In this document: piece after piece, positions 8,253-17,914 of the stretch
Layout: each line of letters begins with the position of its first letter
Position numbering within the stretch: position 1 is the stretch's first letter
Source of the DNA: Bacillus pumilus
Lineage (GTDB): Bacteria; Bacillota; Bacilli; Bacillales; Bacillaceae
Direction of reading: 5' to 3'
Assembly (NCBI RefSeq): GCF_900186955.1
Contig: NZ_LT906438.1
Span: forward strand, 2,666,001-2,730,000
Length of the DNA stretch: 64,000 nt
Position numbers and translations under genes: made by a program
The notes under the pieces: generated by a model
The model's database searches: none
Seen by the model: the letters and a program-made list of their open reading frames with translations, nothing else
Told to the model about the DNA's origin: nothing

Positions 8253-9551
8253 TTATACAGCGACTTTTTCATAAGCACGCAAATATTTTTGAATGTCTCC
8301 TGCTCCCATAAAGACCAGAATCCCATCTTTGTGCGCTTTCAGCACAGATGTATCTTCTTCTGCAATCAATTGGGCCTGCGGGATTTTTTCTCGTAAGTCT
8401 TCGATACTCAGCTTCCCGATGTTTTCACGGGCTGAACCGAAAATATCACATAGGTATACATAGTCCGCTTTTTTCAAACTGTCAGCAAATTCACTTAAGA
8501 ATTGCTGTGTACGTGTGAAGGTATGCGGCTGGAAGACAGCGACAATCTCACGGTCTGGATACTTTTGGCGTGCTGCTTCAATGGTGACTTCAATCTCCGT
8601 TGGGTGATGGGCATAGTCGTCAATTAAAACCTGCTCACCGACTACTTTTTCATTGAAGCGGCGTTTCACACCACCAAATGTCGTTAGTGCCCCTTTGATG
8701 AGCTCTACATCAATGGCTTCATAGTGACATAATGCAATGACAGCTAATGAATTAAGGACATTATGATTTCCGTAGGCAGGAATGTAGAAGGTATCATAAA
8801 ACGTATTTCGTACAAATACATCAAATGTAGTGCCTTCCGTGTTCTTCACAACATTGCGTGCTTGGAAATCATTTTCTTCATTGAAACCGTAGTATACAAC
8901 AGGTACCTTCGCTTGAATCTTAGGCAGATGCTCGTCATCACCGCAAGCGATAATGGCTTTTTTCACTTGAAGCGCCATGTTTTGAAACGCATCAAACACG
9001 TCGTCAATGTCCGAGAAATAATCAGGATGATCAAAATCAATATTGGTCATGATCGCATAGTCTGGATGATAGCTGAGGAAGTGTCTGCGGTATTCGCATG
9101 CTTCAAATACAAAATACTCGCTGTTTTCTTTCCCCATACCAGATCCATCGCCGATTAAGTATGAAGTTGGTTTCGCTGATTGCATCACATGGGCAAGCAG
9201 TCCTGTTGTTGACGTTTTACCATGAGCACCAGTAATCGCAACGTTTGTGAATGTATCCATGTATTCTCCAAGGAATTTATGGTAACGAATGACAGGAATC
9301 CCTTCAGAAAGGGCGCGTTCAATCTCAGGGTGTGTATCAGGAAATGCATTACCTGCAATGACGGTCATCCCTGGCTGAATATTATCTGGGTCAAATGGAA
9401 GAATTTTAATATTTCGTTCTTCTAATGCTTTTTGTGTAAAGATATGTTTTTCGATATCCGATCCTTGGACAGTATACCCAGTATCATGAAGAATTTGGGC
9501 CAGTGGACTCATACCTGTCCCTTTTATTCCAACAAAATGATAAACAGTCAT
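8253..9551 (-). CDS. murC: UDP-N-acetylmuramate--L-alanine ligase
   Basis: Cytoplasmic ATP-dependent ligase that adds L-alanine to UDP-MurNAc, the first peptide step of peptidoglycan precursor synthesis. The 432 aa length is exactly the usual one. The N-terminal Rossmann motif [11 protein letters not shown] lies at residues 8-18, the ATP loop GAHGKTST at 108-115 and the Mur-ligase HHPTE segment in the C-terminal half. The ATG start follows TTGGAGG. It stands alone with its own terminator and a 303-bp upstream gap after sftA. An extended -10 (TGGTATGAT) near 9818-9826 may be its promoter, which would leave a leader of about 260 nt. Confidence 0.97.
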   Translation of the reverse strand: MTVYHFVGIKGTGMSPLAQILHDTGYTVQGSDIEKHIFTQKALEERNIKILPFDPDNIQPGMTVIAGNAFPDTHPEIERALSEGIPVIRYHKFLGEYMDTFTNVAITGAHGKTSTTGLLAHVMQSAKPTSYLIGDGSGMGKENSEYFVFEACEYRRHFLSYHPDYAIMTNIDFDHPDYFSDIDDVFDAFQNMALQVKKAIIACGDDEHLPKIQAKVPVVYYGFNEENDFQARNVVKNTEGTTFDVFVRNTFYDTFYIPAYGNHNVLNSLAVIALCHYEAIDVELIKGALTTFGGVKRRFNEKVVGEQVLIDDYAHHPTEIEVTIEAARQKYPDREIVAVFQPHTFTRTQQFLSEFADSLKKADYVYLCDIFGSARENIGKLSIEDLREKIPQAQLIAEEDTSVLKAHKDGILVFMGAGDIQKYLRAYEKVAV

Positions 9552-9854
9552 AATTGTACCTCCAACAAACGTCTATCTGACTTACAGTATATGACGCTCA
9601 TTTCAATTTGCAACTTGTGATTTTCGCCTCTAGCGGCTCACAGATCGCAGCTCCAAATAAAGATTTTTTTCCGATCTTCCTATTCTAATCAATATTAACT
9701 ATGATTAGTATCCGACAACTTTCCTATTTCTAACACCTGCTTTCGCTCATTTTACATAAAAAAGCGTTCTGACAGGCATGCGAAAAGCGTCCAATTCCAA
9801 AATTGCACCTATGTGCTATCATACCATGTTTATGAAAAAAATGAAGTGGTTTGT
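9552..9854. other. 303-bp intergenic region between sftA and murC
   Basis: No gene. On the minus strand an extended -10 (TGGTATGAT, 9826-9818) with a poor -35 could start a long murC leader. Inside it the short self-complementary stretch GCACATAGGTGC and two copies of CGCTTTT are the only structure I see. There is no convincing terminator for sftA here. Confidence 0.35.
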
Positions 9855-12608
9855 TTAGATCAGCTGTTCTAAGTCACTCAGTGTCATGAGGACTTCCCTT
9901 GGCTTACTGCCTTTTGCACCAGAGATCATGCCCTCGCGTTCCATCATGTCGATCAATCTGGCTGCACGATTGTAGCCAATTCTAAATCTTCTCTGCAAAC
10001 TCGATGTACTAGCGCTATTCTGCTCAATGGCAAAACGGCAGGCATCCATAAACAATTCGTCTTCATCTGTAATCGCAGAGCCTTGGAGCATTAATTCCTC
10101 CTGTTCGAAAAGGAACACCGGCTTACGCTGTTTTCTAACATGTGCCACCACTTGATCGATCTCGCGGTCTGATACAAAGTTCCCTTGCAGCCTCGTCGGC
10201 TTGCCGGAGCCATTTTCTAAGAAAAGCATGTCTCCTTTTCCGAGAAGCTTTTCTGCACCTGCCATGTCGATGATCGTTCTAGAATCTACCTGACTTGAGA
10301 CAGAGAATGCAATTCTTGTTGGAATATTGGCTTTAATCAGACCTGTGATGACATCAACAGAAGGTCTTTGTGTGGCAATCAATAAGTGAATGCCGCATGC
10401 TCTTGCTTTTTGCGCGATTCGGCAAATGCTTTCTTCGACTTCATTTGGTGCGACCATCATTAAATCAGCAAGCTCATCAATCACCACGACAAGATAAGGT
10501 AGTTTTTCACCCATTTGTTTTTCTTTGACAAGCTCATTGAATCGTTTGATTTCTCTCACACCAGAGTGCGCAAACAGCTCGTAGCGTCTTTCCATTTCAT
10601 CCACTACCCATTTCAGAGCAGCTGTCGCTGTCTTCGCATCGGTAATAACAGGACTCACGAGATGCGGAATATGATTATACGGCGCTAATTCGACCATTTT
10701 AGGGTCGATTAAAAGCATTTTCACTTCATCTGGTGATGCTTTAAACATTAAGCTCACTAAAATGGTATTGATGCAGACACTTTTTCCTGAACCGGTTGCT
10801 CCAGCAATTAAGCCATGCGGCATTTTTTGCAAATCAACGACAACAGGTTGTCCTGAGATATCTAATCCGAGTGCTGCTGTTAAAGGAGATGGATTATCTC
10901 TAAATGCACTGCTTCTGATCATCTCTCGTAAGAAAACCATTTTACTGTGAAGGTTCGGCACTTCGATCCCGATCGTGTTCTTTCCTGGTATCGGTGCTTC
11001 AATTCGAATATCCTTTGCGGACAAACTGAGTTTAATATCATCTGACAGGTTCGTGATTTTGTTCACTTTGACCCCTGGTTCTGGATGTACTTCAAACCTT
11101 GTCACAGATGGGCCTTGCGTGACATGAACCACACTTGCTCTGACATTGAAATTTTTCAGCGTGGCATTGAGTAGCTCTGCTCGCTCTTTCACCCATGTCC
11201 CGTCCTCTTCTTTTTGAGCTGGAGGTACGTCTAAAAGGGCGAGGCTTGGAAACACATATCCTTGGGCATCTGCTGCTTTCTTTTGTCCTTGCACGCGCTG
11301 ATCACTTTTTAACATCATGACGTTAAAAGGAACCGTTGAGGTTTGTCCACTTGCACGTTGTGGCTGAGGAGATGCCTGTTTCGGTTTTTCTTCCATCACT
11401 TCATGCACTTGTTCTTGCTTTTCTTGCTGCTCTATGACAGATTCTACTCGTTCAGTAGCGGTCTGTTCGTCTGCTACTTGTTCTATTGGCATCACTTGAT
11501 CTTCTACTATTTCCGCTTCTTCTATCAATTGCTCTTCTTGCAGATCATGCTCGGCAACTGGCTCTGTTTCTTCCAATGCTGCCGCTGGCACTTCTTCTTG
11601 ATGGTCTTCTAAGGAATCAGCTGCTATTTCCTCGACTGGTTCTGCTGAGATGACGTCTAGTACCTCTACTTCTTCTGCCGGCATGTCTACTTCCATTTCA
11701 ATTGCGGAATGCGTGTCTTCCGCTGTTTCGAATGTCAACGGTTCTATTTCCTTCGTATGATCTACAAACTGTTCTACCGGCTCGTCCTGTATTTCTTCGT
11801 TTCCACTGGAAACATCCTGTACAGGTACAGGCTCAGACTCTACCGGCGGCTTGTGATATACTTCGGCTTGCTGATGATGTAAGTCAGCTTCAATATGGTC
11901 TTGAGGCTCAGAAAAGGCTGGCTCTTTTTCCTCTGTTTGAATGAAAGGCTCGTCATTTAAACGCTCCATCGTCGATTGGACGTGATCGTGATAAGCGAGC
12001 TCCTCTTGCAAAGTAAGCGGGGTCACGTCTGTTTGCATGTCCACTCTTTCTTCTGCTGGCGCTGAAACTGTTTCTTCCATACGATTTTCTTTCCGTATTG
12101 ATGGAATGTTCATTTGCTGTCTGACATTTCGTTCACGCTCTGCCTCTTCTGATAACAGGGTGACGCGCTGCGCTGTTTCTGCTGCTTTCATTTGAACAGA
12201 AGATGATTCTTCTTTCGACTCTGTTCGTTTCGGACGCATATCCTGATGATAGCCATAGATCGGTGATGGAATTTGCTCTGGTTTGAATGGCTTTTTATGA
12301 ATGTCAGGCTGAACCGTTTGTTTTGACTCATAGGTCTTCTGCTTAGCCTTTGGCTGGCCTTGCTTTGGGCGTCTTCTTTCCTGCTTTACTCCGTCACGCT
12401 GAGGTTCATCTGGAACGAGCGGAAAGCGGAAGTTGCCTGTCGGATATTCATAATAGACTTTTGTATCTTCAATTTTTTTATATTCTTTATGCTGTTCAAA
12501 AACTGGCTGCTTTGGTGCAACTGGACCTTCCTCAGGTCTCACAGCTTTTTCTTCTTTCTTTTCTTCTCCTAAAAATACACTAAAAAATTTATCTAACCAA
12601 CTCATCAT
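9855..12608 (-). CDS. sftA: DNA translocase SftA (FtsK/SpoIIIE family)
   Basis: Soluble FtsK-like DNA pump that clears chromosomal DNA from the division septum before closure. The protein is 917 aa. It lacks the N-terminal membrane helices of SpoIIIE. It has a long linker (residues about 70-440) with a very acidic Glu/Val/Pro-rich stretch at about 180-410, then the motor with Walker A GATGSGKS at 603-610, Walker B (LVVVIDELADLMM) and a C-terminal winged-helix gamma domain (about 850-917) that reads KOPS-like DNA. ATG 12608 and 12605 are both possible starts; no strong ribosome site separates them. It is encoded between murC and ytpR as in B. subtilis. Confidence 0.95.
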   Translation of the reverse strand: MMSWLDKFFSVFLGEEKKEEKAVRPEEGPVAPKQPVFEQHKEYKKIEDTKVYYEYPTGNFRFPLVPDEPQRDGVKQERRRPKQGQPKAKQKTYESKQTVQPDIHKKPFKPEQIPSPIYGYHQDMRPKRTESKEESSSVQMKAAETAQRVTLLSEEAERERNVRQQMNIPSIRKENRMEETVSAPAEERVDMQTDVTPLTLQEELAYHDHVQSTMERLNDEPFIQTEEKEPAFSEPQDHIEADLHHQQAEVYHKPPVESEPVPVQDVSSGNEEIQDEPVEQFVDHTKEIEPLTFETAEDTHSAIEMEVDMPAEEVEVLDVISAEPVEEIAADSLEDHQEEVPAAALEETEPVAEHDLQEEQLIEEAEIVEDQVMPIEQVADEQTATERVESVIEQQEKQEQVHEVMEEKPKQASPQPQRASGQTSTVPFNVMMLKSDQRVQGQKKAADAQGYVFPSLALLDVPPAQKEEDGTWVKERAELLNATLKNFNVRASVVHVTQGPSVTRFEVHPEPGVKVNKITNLSDDIKLSLSAKDIRIEAPIPGKNTIGIEVPNLHSKMVFLREMIRSSAFRDNPSPLTAALGLDISGQPVVVDLQKMPHGLIAGATGSGKSVCINTILVSLMFKASPDEVKMLLIDPKMVELAPYNHIPHLVSPVITDAKTATAALKWVVDEMERRYELFAHSGVREIKRFNELVKEKQMGEKLPYLVVVIDELADLMMVAPNEVEESICRIAQKARACGIHLLIATQRPSVDVITGLIKANIPTRIAFSVSSQVDSRTIIDMAGAEKLLGKGDMLFLENGSGKPTRLQGNFVSDREIDQVVAHVRKQRKPVFLFEQEELMLQGSAITDEDELFMDACRFAIEQNSASTSSLQRRFRIGYNRAARLIDMMEREGMISGAKGSKPREVLMTLSDLEQLI

Positions 12609-12727
12609 TTATCACTCACTTTAACTCCCCTTACGTTTTCTTGGGCGATTTTTAGTATACCATTGCTTTTTCATGCAGAAAAGCGAGAAAAGTGCCGGTC
12701 TTTGCTATTTGTGCTGTCTGTAGATGA

Positions 12728-12763
12728 AAAAAAGTCACTAAGTACGTACTTAGTGACTTTTGG
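12728..12763 (-). terminator. perfect-palindrome terminator after ytpR
   Basis: AAAGTCACTAAGTAC and GTACTTAGTGACTTT (12731-12745 and 12746-12760) form a 30-bp perfect palindrome with a T tract on the minus strand. It ends the ytpP-ytpQ-ytpR direction of transcription. Confidence 0.85.
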
Positions 12764-12804
12764 TATAACACATTCTTCGCTCTGATGTGCCCGTTTATGG
12801 GAGG

Positions 12805-13410
12805 TTATGCTTGAAAGGGTTCGCCAGCTTGATGGCTTCCTTCTAGAACAAGAATCCCTTTTTCAGCAGGCGCGTCTGGAAGATCTAGTTCTTTTGCTGA
12901 ACAAATCATTCCGCTTGATGGAACACCTCTTAGCTCAGCATCTTTGATGATTAAACCGCTTGGCATCACCGCCCCAACCTTCGCAACCACGACATATTGC
13001 CCTTGATCAACGTTTGGGGCACCGCACACGATTTGTAATGTTTCATCGCCAACATCCACTTGGCAAATGTTTAATTTATCTGCATTCGGATGCTTTTCTT
13101 TTTCCTTTACATAACCGACAACAAATTTTGGTGATAGATCCACAGTCAACGTTTCACTGACACCGTTGCGGTTTAAAATTTCGTTCATATCTTGAACAAG
13201 TGTTTCAGAAAGCGGTACAGATCCGTTTTCTTCAATTTTCATGTAAGTGGATGCATTGAAGATATTAAAGCCTGTTGTTTCTTTTGTTTCTTGATTGAAG
13301 ATTCTTACGACATCTCCAAACGTCTCATGACCTACTTCTTCTCTCGTCACATCTTTCAATGAAATAAGAAGTGTGTCGCCTACACCTTCTGCATTATAAA
13401 AAACGTTCAT
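12805..13410 (-). CDS. ytpR: tRNA-binding-domain protein YtpR
   Basis: Protein with a C-terminal EMAP/OB-fold tRNA-binding domain like that at the N-terminus of phenylalanyl-tRNA synthetase beta; the cellular role is not established. The protein is 201 aa: an N-terminal DUF4479-type region (residues about 1-80) and the OB domain (about 88-199) with [25 protein letters not shown] and [14 protein letters not shown], all typical tRNA_bind motifs. The start ATG 13410 follows AAGGG at a rather long distance. It is last in the minus-strand run ytpP, ytpQ, ytpR and is closed by the palindromic terminator. Confidence 0.92.
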   Translation of the reverse strand: MNVFYNAEGVGDTLLISLKDVTREEVGHETFGDVVRIFNQETKETTGFNIFNASTYMKIEENGSVPLSETLVQDMNEILNRNGVSETLTVDLSPKFVVGYVKEKEKHPNADKLNICQVDVGDETLQIVCGAPNVDQGQYVVVAKVGAVMPSGLIIKDAELRGVPSSGMICSAKELDLPDAPAEKGILVLEGSHQAGEPFQA

Positions 13411-13426
13411 TCTTCAAAATTCCCTT

Positions 13427-14239
13427 CTACTGCTGTTTTGGTCTGCTTTTAGCAAGAATAAAGATCGGTTCAAGCTTGCCCTCATCATATAAAAATGACA
13501 ATGCGGTAATCGGAACCGTGCCGCTGGCGAAGAAGCTCATCGACATCTGTCCTAAAATATCATAGCCTGATTCATTGCGAATATCTGCAATGATGAATAC
13601 ATCTTGATGGGGGACAGAGATGGCCATCTGTCCTTCTATTTTTTGCGCGTATTCTTGTAAAATCGATTCATTTAAAAGTCTGCTGGCATCATATCCGTCA
13701 TTTGCACGGAAGAAATAAAACCGGTTGCCTGCCACTTCATCCATTTTCACCACAGTTTCAAGTGAGCGGACATTGAAGCTTGCAGTTTCCCTGATTCGTT
13801 CTTTTGTCCAGTTTTCCTTTTGAAGCATCTTTTCATCAATTAATCTATAGGTGCTTCCAAGGTCAAGTGCATAGTAGATTCTCGTTTCAGCTGTATGCTC
13901 ATCAAACACGAGCGGAATCTCGTCACTTGATGCCTCAGGAAAGGAAGTGGATCGAATGACGGGATAAATTTGCTTTTCTTTTCCTGAGATGTGCTGCGCT
14001 TCGCCTTTCATGGCACTTAGCGCCTCTTTCACATAATAGACGATCTCATCCAATGTTTCATCAGGCTTTACTTCCCACTTTGCAATGATTGGCGGGAGCT
14101 CTAGTGTGATCCCTTTGCCTGTTTGTTTATCTTCAATACGAAGCGTATCTTTTTCTCGGTCAAACTGGTGTGACCAGCTGTCATTTGTCAGACGGCTTTT
14201 GAGTTCGTTCGCAAGCTGTCTTGATGTCATTTTTGCCAT
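13427..14239 (-). CDS. ytpQ: conserved protein YtpQ (DUF1444)
   Basis: Conserved Bacillus protein of the DUF1444/UPF0354 family, function unknown. The protein is 270 aa, normal length. It is soluble and acidic, with conserved blocks [24 protein letters not shown] and [19 protein letters not shown], and no membrane segment. The start ATG 14239 lies 10 nt after AAGGAG. It is separated by 19 bp from ytpP and 16 bp from ytpR, so the three are one transcription unit. The company of a thioredoxin-like protein does not by itself define its role. Confidence 0.92.
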   Translation of the reverse strand: MAKMTSRQLANELKSRLTNDSWSHQFDREKDTLRIEDKQTGKGITLELPPIIAKWEVKPDETLDEIVYYVKEALSAMKGEAQHISGKEKQIYPVIRSTSFPEASSDEIPLVFDEHTAETRIYYALDLGSTYRLIDEKMLQKENWTKERIRETASFNVRSLETVVKMDEVAGNRFYFFRANDGYDASRLLNESILQEYAQKIEGQMAISVPHQDVFIIADIRNESGYDILGQMSMSFFASGTVPITALSFLYDEGKLEPIFILAKSRPKQQ

Positions 14240-14258
14240 GATTTAGACTCTCCTTTCA

Positions 14259-14579
14259 TTATTTAGAAAGAGAATCTGTTAAAAATGCTTCAATCTCTTC
14301 CTTCGTTTTACGATCCTTGCTGACAAAGCGGTTAATCTCTTGCCCATTTTTAAAAACTAAAAAGCTTGGAATGCCGTAAATTTCCCACTCTGCGCAAGTG
14401 TCAATAAATTGATCTCTATCCACATAGAAGTACTCAAATTCTGGGTAGTTTGCTTCAAGCTCTGGTAAGAATGGTTCGATAAAGGTGCAGTCCGGGCACC
14501 AGTCCGCTGAAAATAGCAATACTGTTAAGTCTTCTTGAATTACTTTTTGTAATTCTTCGTTAGATTCAATTTTTTTCAT
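14259..14579 (-). CDS. ytpP: thioredoxin-like protein YtpP
   Basis: Thioredoxin-fold oxidoreductase, cytoplasmic. The protein is 106 aa. The active site is WCPDC (C28 and C31) instead of the classical WCGPC, as in other YtpP proteins, and the cis-proline loop IYGIPSF is present. It probably reduces disulfides in a narrow set of partners. The start ATG 14579 follows GGAGGAATGAAAC and lies inside the 3' end of the upstream PTS IIC-like gene (14 bp overlap), so translation of the two is likely coupled. ytpQ follows after 19 bp. Confidence 0.93.
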   Translation of the reverse strand: MKKIESNEELQKVIQEDLTVLLFSADWCPDCTFIEPFLPELEANYPEFEYFYVDRDQFIDTCAEWEIYGIPSFLVFKNGQEINRFVSKDRKTKEEIEAFLTDSLSK

Positions 14580-15594
14580 GTTTCATTCCTCCAGTTTGTA
14601 TGGTTAAATCTCCGAATTGTATATAGCCTTTCTTTCGCATCCATTCTGATACTACCAAACTAATCACTGCCGGGCCAACGATATGCAAAAGAGCGATTGC
14701 TAGAAAAACGGATGGATGAAATCCCATAACGGTCAGTGTCATGAGCTGTCCAACAAGGCCACTCGTTCCCATTCCTGCCCCTGCCGCATTATTGACCATC
14801 CCAAAGCCAATAATACCAATTGGCGCGAGAATGAGGCCCGCTATCGTCGGTGGAATAAGGATAAGGGGATTTTTCACAATGTTCGGCAGCTGCAATTTTG
14901 ACGTGCCAATACCGACAGCTGCAAGACCGCCAAAACGATTTTCTCTAAAGCCTGCAGCGGCAAAACCGACCATTTGAGCGCAGCAGCCAATCGTTGCAGC
15001 ACCAGCAGCTGTTCCGCTTAAGTCAAGCATGAGCGCAAGCGCAGCGCTTGAAATCGGTGAGCTGAGGGCAAGTCCAACAATGGTTGCTACTAGCATGCCC
15101 ATGATGAGCGGACTTTGGTCAGTCCCCCACATAATGAGCCTGCCAAGCCCTGTCATCATGGCTTCAATCCCTGGACCGATCAAAGTGGCGGTGGAAAAAC
15201 CAGTGATGATGGTGACAAGCGGTGTCAAAATGATATCAATTTTTGTCTCACCACTGACCAGTTTGCCGAGTTCTACACCAATTAATGCTGCGACAAAGCT
15301 TCCAGCAGGTCCACCAAGCTCTGCTCCTGCAGCGCCTGAGACAACACTTGCAAAAATGATCAATGGAGATGCCTGTAACCGGTATGCAACGGCTACGCCA
15401 ATCGCTGGTCCCATGAGCCCCATTGCGAGTGTTCCCATTTTGATGATGAGCGGAAGTGATAACAGACCGCCTGCTGTTTTTAAAATCAGACCTACTACTA
15501 ATGTAGCAAATAGACCTAAAGCCATAAAAGAGAGTGCTTCAATGAAATACACTTTTGGCGAAAGGGAGATCCCCTTTCTTTTCAAATAAGTCAT
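14566..15594 (-). CDS. orphan PTS EIIC-like membrane protein
   Basis: Polytopic membrane protein, 342 aa, with about nine hydrophobic segments and glycine-rich loops ([24 protein letters not shown], split by turns). It resembles the PTS_EIIC_2 family, a set of IIC-like transporters often found without IIA or IIB partners. No other PTS component lies nearby, so sugar phosphorylation cannot be assumed; it may be a permease of another kind. ATG 15594 and TTG 15597 are adjacent; I choose ATG with AGGAAG 9 nt upstream. Its 3' end overlaps ytpP by 14 bp. I do not recall it at this position in B. subtilis. Confidence 0.75.
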   Translation of the reverse strand: MTYLKRKGISLSPKVYFIEALSFMALGLFATLVVGLILKTAGGLLSLPLIIKMGTLAMGLMGPAIGVAVAYRLQASPLIIFASVVSGAAGAELGGPAGSFVAALIGVELGKLVSGETKIDIILTPLVTIITGFSTATLIGPGIEAMMTGLGRLIMWGTDQSPLIMGMLVATIVGLALSSPISSAALALMLDLSGTAAGAATIGCCAQMVGFAAAGFRENRFGGLAAVGIGTSKLQLPNIVKNPLILIPPTIAGLILAPIGIIGFGMVNNAAGAGMGTSGLVGQLMTLTVMGFHPSVFLAIALLHIVGPAVISLVVSEWMRKKGYIQFGDLTIQTGGMKHEKN

Positions 15595-15794
15595 CAACGT
15601 CGTCTTCCTGCTTTCTCATAGGGAAGACGAAGAGGCCTGTCCTTCCCATTATATGTAGTATTCTTACGATGAAAAATAGTTTCTACCATGAATATCATAA
15701 TCATATTTTTTTTGCTTTATCAAGCACTTCTTGTGTAACATGAAAAGAAACAGGGCAAACCTTTACTAAGTTTGTACAAAAGGAGGAGATCGTT

Positions 15795-16241
15795 ATGCAA
15801 TTAACCGTCTATTTAGCAGGAGAAATTCATAGCCAGTGGCGCGATGAAATCAAGGAGAAAAGCCAATCGTTGAAACTGCCAGTGACATTTGTTGGTCCAA
15901 TGGAGAATCATGACCGCTCCGATCACATTGGTGAGGACATTTTAGGTGAGCAGCCGAATGCCATATTCAAAGATGATGCCGCTTCTGATTTGAACAATTT
16001 TCGTACTGAGATCCTATTAAACAAGGCAGACGTCGTCATTGCCCGCTTTGGTGAGAAATATAAACAGTGGAACACGGCGATGGATGCATCTGCTGCCATC
16101 GCTAAAGGGAAACCTCTCATTTTGATCCGCCCAAAAGAACTGCACCATCCGTTAAAGGAGCTATCAAACAAAGCGAATATCACTGTGGAAACCGTGAACC
16201 AAGCGATCAAAGCGTTATCTTACGTGTTTGAACAGCAATAA
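15795..16241 (+). CDS. ytoQ: YtoQ family protein
   Basis: Small soluble protein of the YtoQ family (nucleoside 2-deoxyribosyltransferase-like fold), function unproven. The protein is 148 aa, typical. Conserved blocks are VYLAGEIHSQWRDEIKE near the N-terminus, FVGPMENHDRSD, NNFRTEILLNKADVVIARFGEKYKQWNTA (interrupted here for length) and PLKELSNKANITVETVNQA. It starts at ATG 15795 after AAAGGAGGAGATCGTT, a very strong ribosome site. It is convergent with ytoP and shares its terminator. Confidence 0.92.
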   Translation: MQLTVYLAGEIHSQWRDEIKEKSQSLKLPVTFVGPMENHDRSDHIGEDILGEQPNAIFKDDAASDLNNFRTEILLNKADVVIARFGEKYKQWNTAMDASAAIAKGKPLILIRPKELHHPLKELSNKANITVETVNQAIKALSYVFEQQ

Positions 16242-16277
16242 AAAAAGGCTGCTCTCTTGAAAGAGGCAGCCTTTTGA
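16241..16277. terminator. bidirectional terminator between ytoQ and ytoP
   Basis: Stem GGCTGC / GCAGCC (16247-16252 and 16266-16271) extended by inner CTCT/AGAG pairs and flanked by A6 on the left and T4 on the right, so it works on both strands. Confidence 0.88.
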
Positions 16278-16283
16278 TTACAT

Positions 16284-17357
16284 TTACACCTGTTGATAAA
16301 TAGAATCCACTGTACTTTGATCACAGTTTTTCACAAGACGGACAATTAATTCTTTTGCCGCTGCATAATCATCCACATGCAATACTGAATGACTTGTGTG
16401 AATGTAGCGGGCACATACCCCAATGACAGCAGAAGGCACGCCTTGGTTTGAAATATGCACACGTCCAGCGTCTGTACCACCTGGTGATACGAAGTATTGG
16501 TATGGAATACTGTTTGACTCAGCCGTATCGAGCACAAAATCTCTCATGCCGCGGTGCGTAATCATGGTTCGATCAAAAATACGCAGAAGTGCACCTTTTC
16601 CAAGCTGGCCGAATTGGGTTTTGTCACCTGTCACATCGTTTGCAGGGCTTGCATCTAAAGCAAAGAACAGATCTGGCTGAATCATATTCGCAGCTACTTC
16701 TGCCCCTCTAAGACCTACTTCTTCCTGAACCGTTGCACCAGAATACAGATGACATGAAAGTGGTTCGTCTTTTATTTCTTTTAATAATTCAATCGCAAGT
16801 CCGCAGCCATAGCGGTTATCCCAAGCCTTCGCTAAAATCTTTTTAGGATTCGCCATTGGGGTAAAGACTGTTGCAGGCACGATTTGCTGTCCTGGACGAA
16901 TGCCAAGCTCTTTTGCCTCTTCTTCACTGTCTGCCCCAATATCAATGAGCATGTCTGATGGTTTCACAGGTTTGCTTTTTTGTTCTGGTGTTAGAAGATG
17001 AGGTGGTGTACTAGAGACGACACCAGGAATTGGCCCGTGATCGGTATGAACATCGACACGCTGCGCCAGCATGACTTGACTCCACCAGCCGCCGAGTGTT
17101 TGGAAGCGGATCATCCCGTTTTTCGTAATGGATGAAACCATGAATCCCACTTCATCCATATGACCAGCCACCATGATTTTAGGTGCGTTCTCTGGCCCCT
17201 TGCGTACCCCAAACACACCGCCAAGACGATCCTGAATGAGTTCGTCAGAATATTTCTCAAGTTCCTTTTTCATAAAAGCACGCACATGGTGCTCATTACC
17301 TGGGGTACCTTGTAATTCTGTTAAATTTCGGAAAAGCGACAATGTTTCTTCATTCAT
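16284..17357 (-). CDS. ytoP: M42 family aminopeptidase YtoP
   Basis: Dinuclear-metal cytosolic aminopeptidase of the M42 (glutamyl aminopeptidase/tetrahedral TET) family; it trims short peptides. The protein is 357 aa, full length. Metal and catalytic motifs are visible: [11 protein letters not shown] (His and Asp), [17 protein letters not shown] (catalytic Glu pair) and ALDASP, with the last histidine in HTSHSV. The start ATG 17357 is preceded by GAGGT at about 11 nt. It stands alone between ytoQ and ytzB. Confidence 0.93.
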   Translation of the reverse strand: MNEETLSLFRNLTELQGTPGNEHHVRAFMKKELEKYSDELIQDRLGGVFGVRKGPENAPKIMVAGHMDEVGFMVSSITKNGMIRFQTLGGWWSQVMLAQRVDVHTDHGPIPGVVSSTPPHLLTPEQKSKPVKPSDMLIDIGADSEEEAKELGIRPGQQIVPATVFTPMANPKKILAKAWDNRYGCGLAIELLKEIKDEPLSCHLYSGATVQEEVGLRGAEVAANMIQPDLFFALDASPANDVTGDKTQFGQLGKGALLRIFDRTMITHRGMRDFVLDTAESNSIPYQYFVSPGGTDAGRVHISNQGVPSAVIGVCARYIHTSHSVLHVDDYAAAKELIVRLVKNCDQSTVDSIYQQV

Positions 17358-17496
17358 TCTACGATTTACCTCGTTTCTATGTAATGACCATATATATTCC
17401 TATAAAAATAACACTCACTTTATACTATAAGAATTCTTTCGGTTTTCCAAGTATCTCTCCAGAAATTTTGAATATGCTTTCAAGTATTCGGATTCC

Positions 17497-17525
17497 TTAA
17501 CATCAATGGACAAGTTTTGTATAAT
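17497..17525 (+). promoter_or_regulatory. ytzB promoter
   Basis: TTAACA (17497-17502), 17-bp spacer, TATAAT (17520-17525), 31 bp before the ytzB start codon. Confidence 0.75.
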
Positions 17526-17556
17526 GGAAAAAACAGCAATACGGAGGTGCAGCACG

Positions 17557-17871
17557 TTGAAGTTAAAACATGTTCTGATTGGTGCGAGTATTGGCGTAGC
17601 CGCTGCAATTGTTGCAAAGAAAGTATTTTTCCCTACGTATATCTCGTCTGAAAAAGCATTAAAAATTGTGAAATCCGCTTTTAAACAGCGCGGCCCGATT
17701 GATGGCTCTTGGATTTATACTGTACCAGAACCATATACCGTAAATGGTGAAACGATTGATGTGTACAAATCTGGCATTACTCGCTCAGCCTTTGGCGAGC
17801 TTGAACAGTACGAAGTCATGATTGATGCCAAAACAGGCATGATTGTGGATGTCATTGATTCTGTGGCTTGA
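17557..17871 (+). CDS. ytzB: PepSY-like exported protein YtzB
   Basis: Small protein with an N-terminal hydrophobic anchor (residues about 5-25, HVLIGASIGVAAAIVAKKVF) and a PepSY-like domain after it (ISSEKALKIVKSAFKQRG ... YEVMIDAKTGMIVDVID). PepSY domains are often protease-inhibitory or regulatory and sit on the outer face of the membrane; the function here is unknown. The start is TTG 17557, set by GGAGGTG 7 nt upstream; it gives 104 aa, the family length. A consensus promoter precedes it, and it shares a terminator with convergent malS. Confidence 0.9.
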   Translation: MKLKHVLIGASIGVAAAIVAKKVFFPTYISSEKALKIVKSAFKQRGPIDGSWIYTVPEPYTVNGETIDVYKSGITRSAFGELEQYEVMIDAKTGMIVDVIDSVA

Positions 17872-17875
17872 TAAA

Positions 17876-17914
17876 GAAAGCTTCGCAAAGTTGTGTCCTT
17901 GCGAAGCTTCTTTT
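17876..17914. terminator. terminator shared by ytzB and malS
   Basis: 11-bp stem AAGCTTCGCAA / TTGCGAAGCTT (17878-17888 and 17899-17909) with a T6 tail on the plus strand. It reaches the malS stop codon. Confidence 0.88.

Noticed and set aside
12731..12760. Operator for a DNA-binding protein (30-bp perfect palindrome)
   Set aside because: It is followed by a T tract on the minus strand directly after ytpR, so a terminator explains it better.
15029..15589. 186-codon plus-strand frame opposite the PTS IIC-like gene
   Set aside because: Ser/Pro/Met-rich composition typical of an antisense shadow of a membrane protein; no ribosome site.
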